Source: Scatosoma sp045660225 (GTDB lineage: Bacteria > Bacillota > Clostridia > Christensenellales > Borkfalkiaceae). Taken from it: a DNA stretch of 10,726 bases. Below the pieces are notes generated by a model. That model did not search any database. It had not been told where the DNA came from and worked only from the letters and a program-made list of their open reading frames with translations. A program made the translations under genes and the position numbers. The stretch covers positions 1 to 10,726 of the forward strand of contig JAZRDK010000065.1 of the NCBI GenBank assembly GCA_045660225.1, given 5' to 3'. Below, in pieces: positions 1 to 4,887 of the stretch; position 1 is the first letter of the stretch, and each line of letters opens with the position of its first letter.

Positions 1-1626
1 GTCGCTGATTGCGAATCTGTTGGACAACGCGATAAGGTAGGTCGTCTTGTAGTACTGGTCGTTTGCGTTGTTGACATTGAATACGTCGTACTTTTTAAGG
101 TTTGCATGAAGCATCTTACCAAAAGGCGACAAGGTCGCAACCGTCGATTCGGGAATTTCGTATTGGAAATCCTTAAACGCGTTGGTCTTAATCGTGAAGT
201 CTACAAGCGATTCGTCCGTATGCAAAATTCTAACGAAATCTTTTGCAAGGTCCAGTTTCCACTGGGGAAGACCTTTCTTGATAAAGCAGAGCGAGTCAGC
301 CGAGTTAATCATCGTAGGCTTAATCTTCTTTGCTACTTGCGCTCTCGTTGCTTGAGGTAAAGGCAACCAACCGTAGTTACAGTTTTCCTTCTTCGCTTTA
401 TCGCCGTAGTAGGTAATGGCTTCTTCAAACGCGCCCGTAGATTCGCTATCCCACCACGTACCGTCGATAAGCATCGTTTGACGTTTGCCGATGTGTCTGG
501 ACAATACGAAGTCGTCTTGTGCGTCAAACGCGGTGTAAGACGTGTTGTCCGTCTTACCTGCAACGCCGAACTTCGACGTGTTGTCTACAAGCTTGTGCAT
601 GAAATCCAAACCGTAGTAATAGCTGACGTGTCTGTACGTTTCATAACCGTTTTCCGTTGCAGGGTCAAGTTTTACGCTTTCCGTTGCAATCGTACCGTCG
701 CTGTTGTACACGATTTCGCCGTTGGAGAATTTCACCAAATCGTTCATCGTGCCGTCGAAGGTCGAGTTCAACATAAACTGGTCTTTACCTTGATAGTTTG
801 CCATCATCTGATACATCAAGGTCGCCAAGTAATAGTTTGCCGATTTTGCACCCCAGTTGATAGGCGTGTCACCGCTGTCCAAAATGAACTGGCAAAGGTC
901 CCAGAAATCTTCGTAGGTTGCGGGCAAACCGTCGTCGTCCGTACCTTCCGTGCCGTCAGGGCCTGCGCTCTTCTTATCCGAGTCGTCGATAATGAACTTG
1001 TTTGCAAGTTCCGTTTCGTTTTCATAGCCCTTCGCAAAGTAGTAGCCCTTTTCGTTGAAACGGTCGATATCGTAGATGATACCAAGCGCGGATACGTAGT
1101 GCGGAAGCGCGTAGTAGTGCGTGCCGTCCGCTTCGGGATAACCGTAGTATGCCTTTTGTTCCTTGGTCAACTTAGATTCAATGGTCTTGTTCGTTTCCAA
1201 GGGGTTCGTACCCGTTACGACGTCGGAAATGTCTTCAAGAACGCCCTGCTTAACCAACTGAAGGTAGTTCAAAGCTTCCGCAAAATATACCTCGTAAATG
1301 TCGGTGGGGATACTTGCGATGTTGGGGGTTTCCTTGATGTCTTCAATCATGACTTGTACGCCCGTTTTGCCTTCTTCCAAAGACTGACCTTCATACTGCG
1401 CCTCCAACTTTGCTTTTGCCGTATACAACCACTTGTTACCGAAACCACCTCTGTAGTTTCTTACGTACAACTGCGTTTTTAAGGTGTCGATTTCTTCGGT
1501 GTAAGAAGAATCACCACCGGCACCATCAGTGTCGCCATCGCCACAACCTGCAAATGCGCTCATCGTCCCGGTGAGCATCAAGGCAGACAAACCGATTGCT
1601 AACATTTTTTTGAATTTGTTCATCAT
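1..1626 (-). CDS. ABC sugar-type solute-binding lipoprotein, 3' end outside window
   Basis: An open frame of 542 codons runs without a stop from ATG at 1626 off the window edge. The N-terminus is a lipoprotein signal peptide: MMNKFKKM, then a hydrophobic stretch, then SAFAGC with Cys28 as the likely lipidated residue. Phe at -3 is not the usual Leu/Ile/Val. An acidic Gly/Asp/Ser linker follows. The body resembles family 1 extracellular solute-binding proteins: an alpha/beta pattern, the phrase YALPHYVSALGIIYD near residues 175-190, a DGTEGTDDDGLPATYEDF Asp-rich insert near 220-237, and a late MLIDGTWWDSES phrase. This is the binding component of an ABC importer, anchored outside the membrane; substrate specificity cannot be read. 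A ribosome site (AAGGAGA, 1631-1637) precedes two adjacent ATGs at 1626 and 1623, and either could be used. It lies 110 bp downstream of the GH63-like gene. Permease genes would be expected beyond the window but are not seen. Confidence 0.9.
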   Translation of the reverse strand, partial: MMNKFKKMLAIGLSALMLTGTMSAFAGCGDGDTDGAGGDSSYTEEIDTLKTQLYVRNYRGGFGNKWLYTAKAKLEAQYEGQSLEEGKTGVQVMIEDIKETPNIASIPTDIYEVYFAEALNYLQLVKQGVLEDISDVVTGTNPLETNKTIESKLTKEQKAYYGYPEADGTHYYALPHYVSALGIIYDIDRFNEKGYYFAKGYENETELANKFIIDDSDKKSAGPDGTEGTDDDGLPATYEDFWDLCQFILDSGDTPINWGAKSANYYLATLMYQMMANYQGKDQFMLNSTFDGTMNDLVKFSNGEIVYNSDGTIATESVKLDPATENGYETYRHVSYYYGLDFMHKLVDNTSKFGVAGKTDNTSYTAFDAQDDFVLSRHIGKRQTMLIDGTWWDSESTGAFEEAITYYGDKAKKENCNYGWLPLPQATRAQVAKKIKPTMINSADSLCFIKKGLPQWKLDLAKDFVRILHTDESLVDFTIKTNAFKDFQYEIPESTVATLSPFGKMLHANLKKYDVFNVNNANDQYYKTTYLIALSNRFAISD

Positions 1627-1660
1627 AGTATCTCCTTTTTCATTTAAATTTGCCTTTTAT

Positions 1661-1693
1661 ATTTTAACATACTTTTCGACGAGTGTATTGCAA
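1661..1693 (-). promoter_or_regulatory. Promoter of the solute-binding protein gene
   Basis: On the minus strand an extended -10 (TGTTAAAAT, 1661-1669) lies 35 bp upstream of the start codon. TTGCAA (1688-1693) is the nearest -35-like hexamer, but the spacing is 21 bp, so the TG extension or an activator would be needed. A dyad, ATACTTTT (1669-1676) and AAAAGTAT (1693-1700), overlaps the -10/-35 interval. The same arrangement recurs at 7594-7633. No terminator hairpin separates this from the glycosidase gene upstream, so read-through into the gene is also likely. Confidence 0.55.
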
Positions 1694-1795
1694 AAAGTAT
1701 ATTTTTTCATTTCCTTTTATATCCTTTTTCGCCTTTTTATTGCTTTTCCTCGTTTTCCAATAACCAGTTTGCCATATTGTAAACCAAGAAATTCC
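1661..1795 (-). repeat. Duplicated block, parent copy (GH63 gene tail plus promoter)
   Basis: This block spans the last ~19 codons of the GH63-like gene (to the shared CAAGAAATTCC at 1785-1795) and the whole promoter up to the -10. It aligns with 7594-7721. The promoter half is best kept: a 27-bp identical run lies at 1687-1713, matching 7620-7646, and the GGATAT element and the -10 region also align. Here the coding part is intact, so this is taken as the parent copy. Confidence 0.75.
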
Positions 1796-2975
1796 AACTT
1801 TGGAAACCTTTGTTGTTGACGCCTACGCCCGTTTCGGGGTCGTAATATTCGTGGAATTCACCGTTTTGTTGCACGTCGCGTCCAAACAACGTAACCGTCT
1901 TTTCCGCCAGCTCTCTCGCTTCGTCTACGTAGCCGTATTTGAGCAGTCCTTGGAAGACGAACCAGTTGGCGTTGCCCCAAATCGGACCCAGCCAGCAGGA
2001 CGGGTTGCCCGTTTTTCTTATCGAGTACATGCGCGTTTCCGCCTTAGAAAGACTGCGAATCCCGTAGGGGGCGTTGAACGTCTTTTCGTTGCGGTAATGC
2101 TCGTCCACGATACGCTGGGCTTGTTCCTTCGTTGCAATCCCAAGCCACATGGGAAGGAAACCACTCCACACCCCGATACGCATCGGCATCGTTTTCCAAT
2201 GCCGTCTATGTCCTTGGTGCAACCAAGCGTTGGGGTCGATGGGAAGAAGGGTTACGTCCGCGCTGTAATAAAACCCGTCGCGTTCGTCCCAGCACTCCGA
2301 CTGAATCGCCTGCGCAAGCGCTTGCGCGCGTTTTGCGTATTTCTCGCCGTCCAACCCAAGCTTTTCGCAAAGCTTTTCCATGGCAAGCAGTTCGTTGTAC
2401 ATCAACGAGTTTAAGAAAATCGCCGCCGTACTCTTGTCTGGACGATAGAATACGCAAGGGTCGTTGTCGATGCCGATGGCAAAGTCGTTTATCCAAACGT
2501 ACAGTCCGCTTTCTTCGTGGTAGGCGTTTTTCTGATACCACTCGTTAAACTTTTCCAAGACGTGGAATTTGTCTTTCAACCAGCTTGCGTCGTCGCCGTT
2601 GTTTTCCACGACGAACAACGCGTGTTGCGCAAGGCAGGGTTTGTGGATATTCACTTCCGAGCCGGGCTGTAAGTCGAAGATACTGTCTTCCAGCGCCTTA
2701 ATGTTGATAGGAATTCTGCCGTCCTCGTCCGCGTGTTCAAGGAAGTTCAAAATGCAACCTTTTTGTTCCGCGCTGATGTCTTCGCCTTGTGCAATCTCTT
2801 GCAAAGCAACGTCCGTTAGCCAGCTATCCCAATCCCAAAGTTGGTACGAATACGACGCGCCGGGAACAAGGAAGGGGTGGTTGAGTTTCCCCATCGCCGT
2901 CCTAAAACATTTTTTGTACGCGCTTTCCGAGTATTCTTTTACCAAGGAAACGTATTTTTTTAATTGTTCTGTCAT
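1737..2975 (-). CDS. GH63-like (alpha/alpha)6-barrel glycoside hydrolase
   Basis: This gene encodes 412 residues without a signal peptide, so a cytoplasmic enzyme. Recognisable phrases in order are YSYQLWDWDSWLTD (43-55), WINDFAIGIDNDPCVFYRP (161-179), ECWDERDGFYY (227-237), NPSCWLGPIWGNANWF (324-339) and GEFHEYYDPETG (372-383). In GH63 and related inverting alpha-glycosidases (mannosylglycerate/glucosylglycerate hydrolases, YgjK, trehalase-like enzymes), a G(M/L)DN-P Asp is the general acid and the Glu of E-x-Y-N-P-x-TG is the base. By analogy these are Asp170 and Glu376. The length fits the compact mannosylglycerate-hydrolase type better than the larger YgjK type. The start ATG at 2975 is 10 bp after the GH36-like stop and has only a weak GGGTG ribosome site, which suggests translational coupling. 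The substrate (an alpha-glucoside, mannoside or glycerate glycoside) is unresolved; a general trehalase/debranching-like annotation is the alternative. Confidence 0.85.
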   Translation of the reverse strand: MTEQLKKYVSLVKEYSESAYKKCFRTAMGKLNHPFLVPGASYSYQLWDWDSWLTDVALQEIAQGEDISAEQKGCILNFLEHADEDGRIPINIKALEDSIFDLQPGSEVNIHKPCLAQHALFVVENNGDDASWLKDKFHVLEKFNEWYQKNAYHEESGLYVWINDFAIGIDNDPCVFYRPDKSTAAIFLNSLMYNELLAMEKLCEKLGLDGEKYAKRAQALAQAIQSECWDERDGFYYSADVTLLPIDPNAWLHQGHRRHWKTMPMRIGVWSGFLPMWLGIATKEQAQRIVDEHYRNEKTFNAPYGIRSLSKAETRMYSIRKTGNPSCWLGPIWGNANWFVFQGLLKYGYVDEARELAEKTVTLFGRDVQQNGEFHEYYDPETGVGVNNKGFQSWNFLVYNMANWLLENEEKQ

Positions 2976-2985
2976 CTCACACCCA

Positions 2986-4605
2986 TCAATCGAACCACGT
3001 CAACGCCATACGCGAGCCGTCGTATACTTCGTTCCAGTTAAATCTCTTTTCCGTCTTGCCGTCCGCGGAAACGAATTTTTCAGGACAGGAATTTTTGTCA
3101 AAGTTCGCGATACCAAAATCCCCTTTGTTTTCGTCCGCCATACGGAATACGGCGTTTACTTTCTTCATCTGTTCTTCCGTCAACAAACCGGGCTTAATCG
3201 ACGCCAAGGTCGTCATACCCGTCAACGCGCAAAGTTCAAGGAAGTCTAAGTTCGCTTGGAAAGGCACTCTCGCCGTGAAAGGCGCGCAGTCGGGGTCGTC
3301 GTTGTAGAAGATGTTGTTCAAGGGCAAACGCATCAACGAGTTGACGCCGTCCCTTCTCGTCCACTCGAAACATCTACCGCTCGTGTCGTTGCCGATACGG
3401 TACGTCGAGTGTATCCCTGCCGTCAAATGGCTTACGGTATTGCAAGCGATGACTTCCGCGTCGCCTGCGCCCTTTTGGATGGCTTTGTACAGGGTTTTCA
3501 AAATCGTCGCAAGCGTCTTCGTGTTGTCGTAGAATTTTCTATCTTCCGTGCACAGTTCAAAGTCACACTTTTCGCCCGTCAAACAGTTAATTCCCGTCAC
3601 GTCGATGGTCGTGAAGTCGTGCTTGATTAAGTCAAAGCCCCAGTCCTTCGTGAACTTGCGCGCAGTGTCTTCCACTTTCTTCAAAACTTCAGGGTGCGTA
3701 GGGTCAAGGATGTTCGAGCCCTTACCGTCTACGCCAAGCATCATTTCAGGCGGCACTTCTTCCTGGGTCAAAAGCGGTCTAAACCAAAGCCCTGCCTTTG
3801 CACCGCGCTTATGGATTGCGTCCACCATCTTCTTCATATCGGGGAAACGGCTGTTCGCTTCCCAAGGTCCGCCAGGATTCATGCCCTCGCTTTTTACCAA
3901 ATCGTCCCTGCCCCATTGCCAACCGTCGTCGATGATTTCGTACGGCGCGTTTTTACAACCTTCGGCAAGTTTCATCAGTTGGTCGGTTTCTTCGCAAACG
4001 ATATCGTAGGAAACGTTGCCGTATGCCCAGTACCAATTATTGACGCCGAAGATAGGCGTTTTGGGAAGGACGGGGTTGTCGCACATCTGCTTTGCAAACG
4101 CTTGCGCCGTCTTGTAATAATCTTCGCCTTTTTGGGCAAATCTTTCCACAACTTCGCACGCAACCAACGCTTCTTGCAAATCCGTACCGTTACGGGCGTT
4201 GCAAAGATTGATAAACATCGTAATACCGTCAGGGTCAACCTGGAAGAACACAAACGCGTCCGCGCCCGTCTTTACACCGTAACACGACATTTGCCCGTCT
4301 TCAATGACGTATGTAAACCAGGGCAAAACTCTGCAAGGCAAAATCGAGCGGAATTCTAAGTACGCGTTCAAGCCTACGCGTTCCCACTGGTCCCCCATAA
4401 CTTTGTCCACGTTTTCCAAATTACCGCGGAAACGCAGTTTCAAAAATTTTACGGGGCTACCGCTGGGGTAAACGATGACCTTCGCCGAATTTTCGCCTAC
4501 GACATAGTCGTATTTTACGTCGTTGGTCAAATTTTCTTCCCAACGAAAATCACTTGCATCCGTTGCGCCGTAAACGGCATCTGGTTTTCTTAATAACGAT
4601 ATCAT
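2986..4605 (-). CDS. GH36-like (clan GH-D) alpha-galactosidase-type glycosidase
   Basis: This gene encodes 539 residues with no signal peptide, probably cytoplasmic. Residues 1-170 look like a short N-terminal beta-sandwich. A TIM barrel follows with GVNNWYWAYG (187-196), YEIIDDGWQWG (222-232), FPDMKKMVDAIHKRGAKAGLWFRPLL (254-279), FDLIKHDFTTIDV (324-336) and TYRIGNDTSG (401-410). In retaining clan D enzymes the Asp of the K-x-D motif is the nucleophile (here Asp330) and the Asp of the RxxxD motif is the acid/base (here Asp407). The Asn/Arg that follows the nucleophile in classical GH36 (KWDxNR) is replaced by Thr-Thr, which points to a Sip1/raffinose-synthase-like or other divergent subgroup. 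The protein is also shorter than the usual ~700 residues and has a reduced C-terminal beta domain. It is the first gene of a unit with the GH63-like enzyme. The start at 4605 is supported by GGAG at 4614-4617, 8 nt away. The sugar specificity is unknown. Confidence 0.85.
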   Translation of the reverse strand: MISLLRKPDAVYGATDASDFRWEENLTNDVKYDYVVGENSAKVIVYPSGSPVKFLKLRFRGNLENVDKVMGDQWERVGLNAYLEFRSILPCRVLPWFTYVIEDGQMSCYGVKTGADAFVFFQVDPDGITMFINLCNARNGTDLQEALVACEVVERFAQKGEDYYKTAQAFAKQMCDNPVLPKTPIFGVNNWYWAYGNVSYDIVCEETDQLMKLAEGCKNAPYEIIDDGWQWGRDDLVKSEGMNPGGPWEANSRFPDMKKMVDAIHKRGAKAGLWFRPLLTQEEVPPEMMLGVDGKGSNILDPTHPEVLKKVEDTARKFTKDWGFDLIKHDFTTIDVTGINCLTGEKCDFELCTEDRKFYDNTKTLATILKTLYKAIQKGAGDAEVIACNTVSHLTAGIHSTYRIGNDTSGRCFEWTRRDGVNSLMRLPLNNIFYNDDPDCAPFTARVPFQANLDFLELCALTGMTTLASIKPGLLTEEQMKKVNAVFRMADENKGDFGIANFDKNSCPEKFVSADGKTEKRFNWNEVYDGSRMALTWFD

Positions 4606-4641
4606 TTCTTCTGCTCCTTTTTTTATCGTTGTCGCCTTTTT

Positions 4642-4670
4642 ATTATATCACGAACAAAATCGTTTGGCAA
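4642..4670 (-). promoter_or_regulatory. Promoter of the glycosidase unit
   Basis: On the minus strand, TTGCCA (4665-4670) and TATAAT (4642-4647) are separated by exactly 17 bp, and the -10 carries a TG extension (TGATATAAT). This is close to the consensus for the housekeeping sigma factor. The leader before the GH36-like start codon is about 30 nt. Confidence 0.8.
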
Positions 4671-4671
4671 T

Positions 4672-4691
4672 CGTATTTTTATTAAAATACG
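4672..4691. promoter_or_regulatory. Perfect 8-bp dyad abutting the -35 of the glycosidase promoter
   Basis: CGTATTTT (4672-4679) and AAAATACG (4684-4691) form a perfect inverted repeat around a 4-nt centre, ending 1 bp upstream of the -35 box. Its position suits a regulator binding site. An AT-rich cruciform without regulatory role is the alternative. Confidence 0.45.
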
Positions 4692-4695
4692 CTTT

Positions 4696-4709
4696 TTTAA
4701 GCGCTTTCG
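4696..4709 (-). promoter_or_regulatory. cre/LacI-like operator candidate
   Basis: The minus-strand sequence CGAAAGCGCTTAAA contains the central AAGCGCTT palindrome and matches 9 of the 11 defined positions of the catabolite-response consensus TGWAANCGNTNWCA (first T and penultimate C differ). It lies about 26 bp upstream of the -35 box of the glycosidase promoter, where a LacI-family regulator or CcpA could act. One short match is weak evidence by itself. Confidence 0.35.
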
Positions 4710-4765
4710 CCCCTATTGTCAACATTATATCGCCACGTAAATCGGTTTTCTTCTTATTTTGCGTC

Positions 4766-4787
4766 AAAACTATGTCAAAAAATGATA
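4766..4787 (-). repeat. 22-nt motif shared with 7851-7872 (opposite orientation)
   Basis: On the minus strand this begins TATCATTTTTTGACA and continues TAGTTTT. The plus strand at 7851-7872 has the same 22 nt with one change (T to C after GACA). Both copies sit between an upstream terminator hairpin and a TGATATAAT promoter. They could be a shared regulator site or remnants of a small mobile repeat. Confidence 0.45.
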
Positions 4788-4826
4788 AATTAACGCCGAT
4801 TTTTCTTCGTTTTAGAAATAAAGAAC

Positions 4827-4859
4827 CGGCGAAACCGTGAAGGTTTCGCCGTCTTTTTT
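4827..4859 (-). terminator. Intrinsic terminator after the Cys-rich lipoprotein gene
   Basis: A perfect 10-bp stem (CGGCGAAACC, 4827-4836; GGTTTCGCCG, 4842-4851) has a 5-nt loop and lies 37 bp past the lipoprotein stop codon. The best T-run (TCTTTTTT, 4852-4859) is on the plus strand. Minus-strand transcripts end in a poorer GGTTCTTTATTTC tail, so the hairpin may work in both directions. Confidence 0.7.
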
Positions 4860-4887
4860 GTTGTTATGCCTTAAAAAGGCAGGATTT

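Noticed and set aside
478..1482. 334-codon plus-strand open frame
   Set aside because: Codon-aligned mirror of the solute-binding protein gene, whose protein has a clear signal peptide and family features; the mirror has neither.
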